DNA of 22,286 bases, taken from contig DJYW01000079.1 in NCBI GenBank assembly GCA_002450255.1, positions 1-22,286 of the forward strand, given 5' to 3'. The notes beneath the pieces were generated by a model that was not told the origin of the DNA, ran no database searches, and saw only the letters and a list, made by a program, of their open reading frames with translations. The stretch comes from Gammaproteobacteria bacterium UBA6968 (GTDB taxonomy: Bacteria; Pseudomonadota; Gammaproteobacteria; Pseudomonadales; Azotimanducaceae). The stretch's first letter is position 1; each line of letters begins with the position of its first letter. The position numbers and the translations under genes were made by a program. Shown in pieces: positions 8,225-15,308 of the stretch.

Positions 8225-8626
8225 ATGTGGCTTTCTACTCTCAGCGACGAACAGCGTAATGCCCTGTTTCGGCTAGCTCACAATGTCATCGTGAGTGATG
8301 GTATTCTTGACCCGAACGAAGAGGGAATGATGGCTGATTTCCGGCGCGAAATGGAAATATCATCCCATTTGGATCCTGAGTACTTGGCGCTCGATGGAAT
8401 AGATACGGTGTTCCCGGATCGCGAAGCACGTATCGTTGTTCTTTTGAACCTCCTCAAGATCAGCTACGCGGATGGCGCTTTCGATATTGAGGAAGAATGC
8501 CTGCTTAACGAGATCCGCACGGCCTTTGAGTGTTCAGACGATGAGTTTCGCTTGCTAGATAACTGGGTGCGTCGTCTGCACGCGCTTGAGCGCGAGGCCG
8601 ATGACATCATTCACGGATTAGTTTAG
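8225..8626 (+). CDS. TerB-like acidic helical protein
   Basis: A 133-aa soluble, all-helical, acidic protein resembling the TerB/DjlA-N fold. It shows the internal duplication typical of the fold: DGILDPNE (25-32) and DGAFDIEE (83-90) both follow the pattern D-G-x-x-D-x-x-E and sit about 58 residues apart. In the family these acidic loops are thought to bind a metal ion. TerB-like proteins occur in stress or membrane-linked systems and also as stand-alone housekeeping genes, so tellurite resistance should not be assumed; no other ter gene is present. The start at 8225 has GAGG 13 nt upstream, rather far, but no better start is seen. It follows the membrane microprotein gene by 22 nt, so the two products may work together at the membrane (inference). 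Confidence 0.75.
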   Translation: MWLSTLSDEQRNALFRLAHNVIVSDGILDPNEEGMMADFRREMEISSHLDPEYLALDGIDTVFPDREARIVVLLNLLKISYADGAFDIEEECLLNEIRTAFECSDDEFRLLDNWVRRLHALEREADDIIHGLV

Positions 8627-8768
8627 CCCCATTTGATTCACGCTTTGATGATGCGCCGTACATCCCCAAGTCGGTAGGCTTCCGAACGTTAGCTCCAATT
8701 GAGCTGTTAGGTAGGCAGAACTTATAGAAAGGACTTTGAATTCAGGATGATTCGAGTGAACACAACCC

Positions 8769-8978
8769 GTGTCTGACTCCGAGGATAGGCAACAACTCTT
8801 TGACTCGCTTGAAGAGTTACGTACCGAACATCGTGATCTGGATGTTGTAATCAATCACTTAGTGGATAGTAGGCATCACGACACAATGCGCATCCAGCGC
8901 TTAAAACGTCGCAAACTTCAGATAAAAGATCTGATCCATCGTTTGGAAAGCGAGTTGATACCGGATCTGGACGCATAG
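8769..8978 (+). CDS. YdcH family (DUF465) small coiled-coil protein
   Basis: A 69-aa, highly charged, all-helical protein. The central and C-terminal part, with LRTEHRDLDVVINHL and then RLKRRKLQIKDLIHRLE, shows the heptad pattern and the RLK+KLxIKDxI signature of YdcH/DUF465 proteins, whose molecular role is unknown. The start is GTG at 8769. An in-frame TGA 12 nt upstream (8757) excludes a longer protein, and no strong ribosome binding site is seen. A tiny overlapping frame starting at ATG 8748 ends at TGA 8775-8777 and could couple translation, but this is speculative. It lies 142 bp after the TerB-like gene, with no terminator visible between them. Confidence 0.75.
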   Translation: MSDSEDRQQLFDSLEELRTEHRDLDVVINHLVDSRHHDTMRIQRLKRRKLQIKDLIHRLESELIPDLDA

Positions 8979-9182
8979 TCCGTCTCCCGACCGCAACCGC
9001 TGAATGTGTTTCAGTTTTCTTCGCGGATATTCATACTAATTATCCATCCTCGAACGGCATTATCATTGTCGCCAGGGTTAGCCTATAGTGATTTGGTATA
9101 GCCCCAAGCTCGGCCTTGGCGGACTAATTCGCGTAAGGGGTAATATAGTCGCTTAAGGCCGCATTGAAACTGAGATAGCCAG

Positions 9183-10181
9183 ATGCCAAAAGCTGAGCAG
9201 CCGACAAAAAAACACCAGACAACCAAGACGAATGCAGCGAATGCTGCAAGCGGCGGGACCTGGTCGAACCCGAAAACATTGCAAGAAAAACCACTCACCG
9301 TCGCGATATCCTCCTCTGCGCTATTCAATCTGACTCAATCAGATGAGGTTTACGTAGCCAAAGGCTTGGAAGCCTATCGTCGTTATCAGATTGATAATGA
9401 AGACGCGGTCTTGGAGCCGGGCCAGGGGTTCGCCTTGGTTGAGAAACTGCTCGGCTTAAATACCTTACTCCAACGCCATGCTGTAGAAATCATTCTACTT
9501 TCGAGGAACTCAGCAGATACCGGGCTGAGGGTTTTTAACTCCATTCGCGAACATAAGCTAGAAATCACTCGAGCGGCTTTCTGCGGAGGTGAATCGCCAT
9601 ATCGTTACATCAATGCGTTTGGGTGTGATCTGTTTCTGTCGACAGACGCCGAGGATGTCGCCCAAGCTTTGCAACAGGGTGTTGCCGCCGCGACTTTGCT
9701 CGGCCGAGCACATACGTTTGGAGAGGAAAAAGCGCCAGATCAAGCTCACCTAAAAATAGCCTTTGATGGCGACTCTGTTTTGTTCTCCGACGAGGCAGAG
9801 ATTGTTTATCAAGAACAGGGTTTGGCAGCATTTAGCGAATCCGAGGTGGCTCAGGCGGGGGAGACTTTGCAGGGAGGTCCCTTTAAATCTTTTTTAGCGG
9901 CTCTCAACAATCTTCAGCAAGAGTTTTCTCCTCAAGTCAATCCGATCAGAACGGCCTTAGTCACGGCGCGCAGCGCGCCAGCCCATGAGCGCGTTATACG
10001 AACATTGCGGGCTTGGGACATACGCTTAGATGAATCTTTGTTTTTAGGGGGCATGGAGAAGACAGCTTTTCTGGCCGCCTTTGAAGCAGACATATTTTTT
10101 GATGATCAGGCGCTACATTGCGAGCGTGCTGCGACGCAAATCGCGACTGGTCACGTGCCACATGGTGTCGTTAATCGCTAA
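9183..10181 (+). CDS. Cytosolic 5'-nucleotidase family protein
   Basis: A 332-aa protein of the 5'-nucleotidase family related to vertebrate cytosolic 5'-nucleotidase 1 (Pfam 5-nucleotidase), predicted to dephosphorylate nucleoside monophosphates. Visible family blocks are AISSSALFNL (41-50), LLSRNS, FDGDSVLFSDEAE (Asp195 and Asp197), ALVTARSAP and FFDDQ (Asp307, Asp308), followed by the HVPHGVVNR tail. The first 35 residues are Lys/Thr/Ala-rich and low in complexity, and look like a disordered extension. GAGA lies 8 nt upstream of the ATG. The gene stands alone: a 204-bp gap precedes it and a 527-bp gap follows. Substrate preference cannot be read from the sequence. Confidence 0.85.
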   Translation: MPKAEQPTKKHQTTKTNAANAASGGTWSNPKTLQEKPLTVAISSSALFNLTQSDEVYVAKGLEAYRRYQIDNEDAVLEPGQGFALVEKLLGLNTLLQRHAVEIILLSRNSADTGLRVFNSIREHKLEITRAAFCGGESPYRYINAFGCDLFLSTDAEDVAQALQQGVAAATLLGRAHTFGEEKAPDQAHLKIAFDGDSVLFSDEAEIVYQEQGLAAFSESEVAQAGETLQGGPFKSFLAALNNLQQEFSPQVNPIRTALVTARSAPAHERVIRTLRAWDIRLDESLFLGGMEKTAFLAAFEADIFFDDQALHCERAATQIATGHVPHGVVNR

Positions 10182-10708
10182 TTTACTACACTTTAGCGGA
10201 TCTTTAGTCCCAAGCCGTAGTAACCGTCGCAGTATGTGGCGGATTTTGCATAAGCGATTCGAGAGCGCATGGAGCGTGATTTGAGAGCGCATGGAGCGTG
10301 ATTCGAGAGCGCGTTCAGGGCAAAACAGAACGAACGGGTGCTTAAGGTGGGTTGGAGGGCAGATTTTTGAAGCAGACGGAACGCCTTTAGACGTGAAGTT
10401 TTTACGTAGATCGGTCTCCGCACGCGACAAGTGAACTAAGCATGACCAGGTAGTCACTGTATCTGCAGGCTTGTTCGCGTTCTCTGATATAGCAGTCGAT
10501 GTTATTGCTCGGCAATCAGCACTTGCTATGTGATTTGAAGGGCTATGGGCCGTGGCTTTTTAGAATCTTTTAAACGATGGGTAAAAACTCGCGTTCGTGA
10601 ATCGTTGTGAAAATCATTAATGGATAGAATAACAATAAATCTGAGGCCGAGGTGGCGGTGATTTATCCCGCCTGCGTTTCGCCTAGAAAATGAAAGGTTA
10701 AGCATTAC
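10182..10708. other. Intergenic region between 5'-nucleotidase gene and cysB
   Basis: This 527-bp gap has no convincing gene on either strand. It holds a short tandem repeat (10256-10312). Further on is a small nested inverted repeat: ATAGCA (10489-10494) can pair with TGCTAT (10524-10529), enclosing ATTGC-TCG-GCAAT (10504-10516). The AT-rich stretch at about 10600-10650 is the likeliest place for the cysB promoter, but I could not find a properly spaced -35/-10 pair. A minus-strand frame through 10113-10457 overlaps the nucleotidase gene and has no recognisable product. Confidence 0.45.
10256..10312. repeat. Short tandem repeat, 22-bp unit, about 2.6 copies
   Basis: Two near-perfect 22-bp units (10261-10282 and 10283-10304) begin GAGAGCGCATGGAGCGTGAT and differ only in the last base. 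They are followed by the first 8 bases of a third copy (10305-10312) and preceded by GATTC, the last five bases of the unit. The repeat lies about 75 bp after the nucleotidase stop codon. It has no coding role I can see. Confidence 0.85.
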
Positions 10709-11683
10709 ATGAAATTACAACAACTTCGCTATATCTGGGAGGTCGCTAACCACGACCTAAACGTTTCCGCTACCGCGCAAACGCTATTTACTTCGCAGCC
10801 GGGTGTCAGCAAACAGATTCGTCTGCTAGAAGACGAACTTAACGTTGAGATATTTGTCCGCAGCGGCAAACATCTGACTGAAATCACCGAGGTAGGCCAA
10901 TCAATAATTGAAGTCGCGGGCGAAATACTCAGCCGCACTCGCGCAATCAAACAAATGGCCCAGGAATATTCCGAGGAGCGCGAGGGAGACCTATCAATCG
11001 CCACGACACACACCCAAGCAAGATATGCACTACCAAGCGTCATAAATGAGTTTAGAACGAAGTATCCTCACGTCAATTTGCATATGAGCCAGGGATCGCC
11101 AGAGCAAATCGCTGAGCTTGCTGATTCTGGTGAAGTGGACTTCGCGATCGCGACCGAAGGACTGGATTTGTTCAATAATCTGATCATGATGCCCTGCTAT
11201 CAATGGAACCGATGTGTGGTCGTTCCCAAGGGGCACCCACTCGCCAATGTTTCCGAATTAACACTCGAAGATGTAGCCCGTTATCCAATTGTGACCTATG
11301 TCTTCGGATTTACCGGACGCTCAAAGCTCGACGACGCATTCCGCGACGCGAAGCTGCTACCCAATGTCGTGTTTACCGCCACTGATACTGATGTCATCAA
11401 GACTTACGTCAAACTAGGCCTGGGCGTGGGTATCGTTGCGCAAATGGCCTACGAGCAAGAGCACGATAGCGATCTGGTTTCCATACCTGCTGATCACCTC
11501 TTTGAACCTAGCGTGACTCATATTGGGTTTAGGCGCGGTACGTTTCTACGTGGTTATATGTACGAGTTTATTCGTTTGTTCGCGTCGCATTTGCAACCGG
11601 AACTGGTACGCGAAGCGGTGGGATGTTCGACTCGTAAAGATCGAGAACGGTTGTTCGCGGAAACGGCGTTGCCGTCGCGTTAG
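10709..11683 (+). CDS. cysB: LysR-type transcriptional regulator CysB
   Basis: The master activator of sulfate assimilation, responding to N-acetylserine or O-acetylserine and opposed by sulfide or thiosulfate in characterised bacteria. The 324-aa length matches the family. The N-terminal winged helix-turn-helix spans about residues 1-60 (MKLQQLRYIWEV…SQPGVSKQIRLLEDELN). The inducer domain keeps the E. coli ligand residues in register: Thr100, Thr102 and Gln103 (TTHTQ), Thr149 (AIATE) and Thr202 (GFTGRS). This makes true CysB far more likely than the paralogue Cbl or another LysR protein. It converges on cysH and its CxxC neighbour, placing regulator and probable target side by side. The start ATG has only a modest Shine-Dalgarno match (AAAGG). 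Confidence 0.96.
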   Translation: MKLQQLRYIWEVANHDLNVSATAQTLFTSQPGVSKQIRLLEDELNVEIFVRSGKHLTEITEVGQSIIEVAGEILSRTRAIKQMAQEYSEEREGDLSIATTHTQARYALPSVINEFRTKYPHVNLHMSQGSPEQIAELADSGEVDFAIATEGLDLFNNLIMMPCYQWNRCVVVPKGHPLANVSELTLEDVARYPIVTYVFGFTGRSKLDDAFRDAKLLPNVVFTATDTDVIKTYVKLGLGVGIVAQMAYEQEHDSDLVSIPADHLFEPSVTHIGFRRGTFLRGYMYEFIRLFASHLQPELVREAVGCSTRKDRERLFAETALPSR

Positions 11684-11894
11684 CACTGGGCTTGCTTGGG
11701 ACCTGGAAGTCTCTGATCGAAGATAGAGCGTCTGTTAGCGTGTCCTACAAACAGGTCATGCTATTGGACGGCGCTTTTAGACGGTGCTTTTCAATTGGGT
11801 TGCGAGAGTCGACTCAATAGATGCACAAAAAAACATCTGCTTAAGTCTGGTCCATGTGTGGATCGAGTATTCCAGTACGCCCTATTGAATACTG

Positions 11895-12299
11895 TTAGAT
11901 GAAATCCAACTCCGGGTGAGCGTGCAGTAGCGCGCTTGCCTCGGCAGTTTCTTCCCGGCGGGCTTGAAGTTGGGGATGGCTGGATTTTTGCGTTCGGGCA
12001 AGGGATGGAAAGACCGCTTTCAAAAAACGGAAAAAAACCGTGTAAACCACCCGTTTCCCGTTTTCGGTCACAACGAAAAAGGGGGCTACAGTTACACCGA
12101 GTTCTGACGCGAGTCGTTGTCCGGACGAGTGTGGATCTCGCTCGTCGGCGATGAGTACTTCATCTATGACATGCTCGATGCCAAGTGAGCGCACGCGTGC
12201 TTCGACGTCGGCACACTTGCCGCATAACTCTCCGTTCGCGAGATATTTTTTTACCCACTGGATATGTGGTCGGTTTGCTTTGAGTTGCTGGCTAGACAT
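11895..12299 (-). CDS. Small CxxC thioredoxin/glutaredoxin-fold-like protein linked to cysH
   Basis: A 134-aa protein with a probable redox site CGKC (Cys26, Cys29) after a short N-terminal segment ending WVKKYLANGEL. About 44 residues later comes GVTVAPFFVV, whose proline (Pro73) is in the position of the cis-proline of thioredoxin-fold proteins. The order, CxxC then helix then VAP before a strand, supports a glutaredoxin-like fold, though it is not a textbook thioredoxin (no WCGPC). The start ATG 12299 lies 17 nt after the cysH stop with GAGA nearby. The frame stays open upstream into cysH, so a GTG at 12371 (158 aa) is possible but less likely. Tandem arrangement suggests it is made with CysH and could supply its reducing power or maintain its iron-sulfur centre. 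That role is inference; no such function is shown in the sequence. Confidence 0.7.
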   Translation of the reverse strand: MSSQQLKANRPHIQWVKKYLANGELCGKCADVEARVRSLGIEHVIDEVLIADERDPHSSGQRLASELGVTVAPFFVVTENGKRVVYTVFFRFLKAVFPSLARTQKSSHPQLQARREETAEASALLHAHPELDFI

Positions 12300-12316
12300 G
12301 CGTTTCTCGACGGCGG

Positions 12317-13075
12317 TTAAGTTTGCTGGATCGTGCTGACAGGTTCCAGGTTCTGTGCATGTAACCCGCACTCCTTAATGGTGCTTTCTTCCCACCACCA
12401 GCGTCCCGCCCGTTCATGTTCATGGGGCGCAACCGGTCGCGTGCAAGGCTGGCAGCCGATGGAAACGAAACCCTGATTATGCAGCGGGTTGAACGGGACT
12501 TGGTTTGACCGGATGTATTGCCACACGTCGTTACTTGTCCAGTCAGCAAGCAGATTAAACTTCACGAGTTCTCGCTGATCATTAGAGAACGCTAGGTCCA
12601 CTTGCTCGATGGGGACATTGCCCCGGGTCACACTCTGATCGCGCCGTTGGCCGGTTATCCATGCGTCTAAGCGATCTAACTTTCGGCGGAGTGGAGCGAT
12701 TTTGCGAACGGCGCAGCATTCTGCATGACCTTCTTTGTAAAAACTGAACAAGCCTTTCTCGCGTACCAGGCTTTCAACCGCCGATGCTTCAGGCATGACC
12801 ACCTCTATGGCAATGCCATAATGGTCGCGAACGGCTTCGAAATAGGCATAGGTCTCAGGGTGCAGGCGAGCGGTATCCAGTGAAAAAACTGCGCACTTCA
12901 AACCGATTTGATGCATTAGATCAACGAGGATAATGTCTTCCGCGCCGCTGAACGAGATGGCTATTTTATCGTGGTCGAATCGCTGCAGTGCGTCGCTAAG
13001 GTAGTCTTGGGTTGTGCCAGTGAGTGTGGCCAACCGCTCATTTGCGCTGGTTTCGATTGCTAAGTTTGTGGTCAT
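12317..13075 (-). CDS. cysH: Assimilatory adenylylsulfate (APS) reductase, Fe-S type
   Basis: Reduces activated sulfate to sulfite in cysteine biosynthesis. The 252-aa protein has the PP-loop nucleotide site SFSGAED (41-47). It also has the paired cysteines of the 4Fe-4S APS reductases: Cys120-Cys121 (ECCAVRK) and Cys208/Cys211 (GCQPCTRPV). The catalytic cysteine is Cys236 in KECGLH. PAPS reductases such as E. coli CysH lack the CC and CxxC pairs, so this is the APS-using, Pseudomonas/plant-like type and would not need APS kinase for this step. The remaining pathway genes are outside the window. It is divergent from thrH (308-bp gap) and is followed 17 nt later by the CxxC gene. CysB control is likely from family knowledge; the upstream DNA is AT-rich, but I cannot define a CysB site. 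Confidence 0.95.
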   Translation of the reverse strand: MTTNLAIETSANERLATLTGTTQDYLSDALQRFDHDKIAISFSGAEDIILVDLMHQIGLKCAVFSLDTARLHPETYAYFEAVRDHYGIAIEVVMPEASAVESLVREKGLFSFYKEGHAECCAVRKIAPLRRKLDRLDAWITGQRRDQSVTRGNVPIEQVDLAFSNDQRELVKFNLLADWTSNDVWQYIRSNQVPFNPLHNQGFVSIGCQPCTRPVAPHEHERAGRWWWEESTIKECGLHAQNLEPVSTIQQT

Positions 13076-13383
13076 GTCTAAGGGTCCGATATAGGCTACC
13101 GACGGGTTATTTATTGCTTAATCTGTGCTGCTAAAAGTGCTTCGATGAAGCGGCAGCTGGATGTGTTTATTCAGTTCGGCCAGAGAGGTTTTTGTTTCGA
13201 GGGTTGTGCGGTCAAAGTTTCTTGATCAAAATTTCCGCGCTCGACCAGTCTGGCTGGGATTGCCTCGCTGCAATAACAATCCTTGCTACTGCGTGATTTA
13301 GCGCGACAGTAACAGTCGGTCTGCGACAAAAAAAATAATCTCTTGCTATATGCTTACGCCCTAATTTTATTTGAGGTAATGCC
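13076..13383. other. Divergent promoter region between cysH and thrH
   Basis: This gap of about 308 bp must carry the promoters of cysH (minus) and thrH (plus). The part nearest cysH (13105-13135) is AT-rich (minus strand TTTAGCAGCACAGATTAAGC and onward), which fits the loose AT-rich sites known for CysB, but no consensus can be applied by eye. An A8 run (13327-13334) lies about 50 bp before thrH. No gene, RNA or strong hairpin is seen. Confidence 0.35.
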
Positions 13384-13980
13384 GTGGATATTTTGTGTCT
13401 TGATCTAGAAGGTGTGCTGGTTCCGGAAATTTGGCAGGCCGTGGCAATATCGACACAGATAGACGATTTGCAAAAGACTACGCGAGACATCCCTGTCTAT
13501 GCTGATCTGATGAACTATCGGCTCGAAATTCTGGCTCGCGAAGGCATCACGCTCAGCGACATTCAGACCGAGATAGCGAAGCTCGCTCCTTTGCCGGGTG
13601 CGAAAGTATTTTTGGACTGGGCGCGCCAAAAATTCCAGGTGGCGATCATTTCAGATACGTTTTACGAGTTTGCAGGCCCATTGATGGCCCAGTTGGACCA
13701 ACCCCTTTTGCTGTGTCATCACCTTTCAATCGAGAACGACAAGGTGGTTGGATTCAATATACGTCAACCTGACCCTAAGCGTTGCTCGGTGCAGGCTTTT
13801 AAGTCGCTGAGTTATAGGGTGTTTGCAGCTGGTGACTCTTTTAATGATGTGTCGATGCTCGAGGAAGCTGATCACGGCTTTTTCTTTTCTGCACCTGCAA
13901 ACGTTGTGGCGCAGTATCCGCATTATCCGTTGACTGAGACCTACGATGAGTTACGCGAACGTTTGTTGGAATTGTCGTAG
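13384..13980 (+). CDS. thrH: ThrH: phosphoserine phosphatase / homoserine phosphotransferase
   Basis: A 198-aa HAD-superfamily enzyme very close to P. aeruginosa ThrH, which removes phosphate from phosphoserine and can transfer it to homoserine. HAD motif I is CLDLEGVLVPEIW, with Asp6 as nucleophile and the second acid replaced by Glu (DLEG), as in ThrH. Motif II is IISDTFYEF. The DPKR block supplies the lysine and motif IV is AAGDSFND. The TTRDIP stretch after motif I is also ThrH-typical. Start is GTG 13384 with GAGG 7 nt upstream; a nearby ATG (13379) is out of frame. The gene faces away from cysH. Serine made by this enzyme is the carbon skeleton for cysteine, so the placement beside cysH and cysB makes metabolic sense (inference). 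Confidence 0.94.
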   Translation: MDILCLDLEGVLVPEIWQAVAISTQIDDLQKTTRDIPVYADLMNYRLEILAREGITLSDIQTEIAKLAPLPGAKVFLDWARQKFQVAIISDTFYEFAGPLMAQLDQPLLLCHHLSIENDKVVGFNIRQPDPKRCSVQAFKSLSYRVFAAGDSFNDVSMLEEADHGFFFSAPANVVAQYPHYPLTETYDELRERLLELS

Positions 13981-14316
13981 TTGCGATTGAACCAGGCGAG
14001 TAGGATGCACAACGTACTTAGCACTATAGGTGCGCTGTGGTATAACGCGCAGTCGTTTTGGGAGGCATCCGAACACCTTCTGTAGAGCTTCGATAGATTT
14101 GGTTAGAGAAGCTTCAAAGAAGCATCTTGCGAGGTATCCAGCGAAGAGTAAGGAGGACAGCGCAGCAGATTCGGCGCCGCGCAGTAATCATTTAAGATTC
14201 ATGAAAGGTAGTACCTAAGAGGGGCTGTACTCAGCCCGATGCAAAACAAACGATAGTGCCGGCGAAGTGAAAACAACTTCAGAAGCGTTAACAACGGATT
14301 TGATGGGGAACAAACA
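13981..14316. other. Intergenic region upstream of prpB
   Basis: This 336-bp stretch probably contains the thrH end signals and the prp promoter. Visible structures are GCTTC-AAA-GAAGC (14111-14123), an 11-bp palindrome AGGTAGTACCT (14206-14216) and a hairpin GGGCTG-TACT-CAGCCC (14222-14237). An AGGAGG at 14150-14155 is not followed by a usable start codon. I found no good -35/-10 pair, no sigma-54 -24/-12 site I would trust and no gene. Confidence 0.4.
14222..14237 (+). promoter_or_regulatory. Hairpin in the prpB 5' region
   Basis: GGGCTG and CAGCCC form a perfect 6-bp GC-rich stem around a TACT loop, 79 nt before the prpB start. No T-run follows, so it is not an intrinsic terminator. It may be an mRNA 5' structure or half of an operator. 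Confidence 0.4.
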
Positions 14317-15192
14317 ATGAGTATGGGAGCGCGATTTAGAGCAGCGCTGGCGGCAGAAAAACCGTTGCAAATTCCGGGCACGATTAATGCGTATACCGCG
14401 CTCATGGCCCAGAGCGTGGGCTATCAAGCGATTTATTTGTCCGGTGGTGGAGTCGCTAACGCGTCGTACGGTTTGCCTGATTTAGGTATGACCTCGATGA
14501 ACGATGTTCTTGCAGACGTCCGGCGTATCACTGCGGCGGTTGATCTACCGTTGTTGGTCGACATCGATACTGGTTGGGGTGGTGCATTCAATATAGCGCG
14601 CACGGTTCGCGAGATGACTGCAGCCGGTGCGGCGGCCGTGCACATCGAGGATCAAGTGGCGCAAAAACGTTGTGGCCATCGCCCGAACAAAGCCATTGTT
14701 AGCATCACTGAGATGGAAGATCGTATTAAGGCAGCTGTTGACGCTAAAACCGACTCAGAATTCGTGGTCATGGCGCGGACCGATGCCTTGGCGGTTGATG
14801 GTATGGATGCCGTGGTCGAACGTGCCGGTCGCTTCGCCGAGGCAGGAGCAGACGCGATTTTTGCGGAAGCCATGATCGAGATTGGTTCGTACGCGCCAAT
14901 TGTGTCGGCCGCCAACGTGCCGGTCCTGGCTAATCTGACCGAGTTCGGGCAAACCCCGTTGTATACGCTTGATCAACTCGAGGCAGTGGGTATTAGCATG
15001 GCGCTCTACCCGTTGTCCGCGTTCCGCGCTATGAACAAAGCCGCATTGAATGTTTATCAGACGATTCGCGAGCATGGCACCCAGGCAGATGTAGTTGCGA
15101 CAATGCAAACCCGTATGGAACTTTATGATTTCTTGGGTTATCACGAATACGAGCAAAAGCTGGATCAATTGTTCGCAGAACAACCGGCATAA
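14317..15192 (+). CDS. prpB: 2-methylisocitrate lyase
   Basis: Cleaves 2-methylisocitrate to pyruvate and succinate, the last step of the 2-methylcitrate cycle for propionate breakdown. The 291-aa length matches PrpB. Key blocks are [27 protein letters not shown] with magnesium ligands Asp82 and Asp84, and KRCGHRPNK with catalytic Cys119. KRCGHR distinguishes this enzyme and isocitrate lyases from carboxyPEP mutase relatives. The ATG at 14317 is preceded by GGGGA at 7 nt, a good ribosome binding site. A second in-frame ATG at codon 3 is less well placed. It is the first gene of the prpB-prpC-prpD series. Confidence 0.95.
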   Translation: MSMGARFRAALAAEKPLQIPGTINAYTALMAQSVGYQAIYLSGGGVANASYGLPDLGMTSMNDVLADVRRITAAVDLPLLVDIDTGWGGAFNIARTVREMTAAGAAAVHIEDQVAQKRCGHRPNKAIVSITEMEDRIKAAVDAKTDSEFVVMARTDALAVDGMDAVVERAGRFAEAGADAIFAEAMIEIGSYAPIVSAANVPVLANLTEFGQTPLYTLDQLEAVGISMALYPLSAFRAMNKAALNVYQTIREHGTQADVVATMQTRMELYDFLGYHEYEQKLDQLFAEQPA

Positions 15193-15200
15193 CGTTTAGA

Positions 15201-15231
15201 GTCCCGCTGTGGCTATGCAGCCAGCGGAGAC
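15201..15231 (+). promoter_or_regulatory. Hairpin between prpB and prpC
   Basis: CCGCTG (15204-15209) pairs with CAGCGG (15222-15227). After a 2-nt bulge, GCT pairs with AGC around an ATGC loop, and outer GTC/GAC may close the base. No T-run follows, so it does not look like a terminator. It could protect the prpB 3' end or mark an RNA processing site, both inferred. Confidence 0.4.
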
Positions 15232-15308
15232 GAGTACCAGTCCGACTGTTGCGGTAACTTGCCAAAGCGTCGGTCTTCATTGCTAAGTGCGAGGCACAGG
15301 AGAGGGAT

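Noticed and set aside
8225..8626. Tellurite-resistance operon
   Set aside because: Only one TerB-like gene is present. terC, terD and terZ-type genes are absent, so resistance cannot be inferred.
10113..10457. A 114-codon minus-strand frame after the 5'-nucleotidase gene
   Set aside because: It overlaps the nucleotidase coding end, passes through the tandem repeat and shows no domain-like composition.
11807..11816. GAGTCGACTC palindrome and AGATG/CATCT pair downstream of cysB as a terminator
   Set aside because: The stems are short and not followed by T-runs on either strand, so there is no support for termination.
13212..13490. A 92-codon minus-strand frame overlapping the start of thrH
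   Set aside because: It runs antisense through well-supported thrH coding sequence, with no family resemblance.
14150..14180. AGGAGG at 14150-14155 as ribosome binding site of a missed gene
   Set aside because: No ATG, GTG or TTG follows at a usable distance with an open frame.
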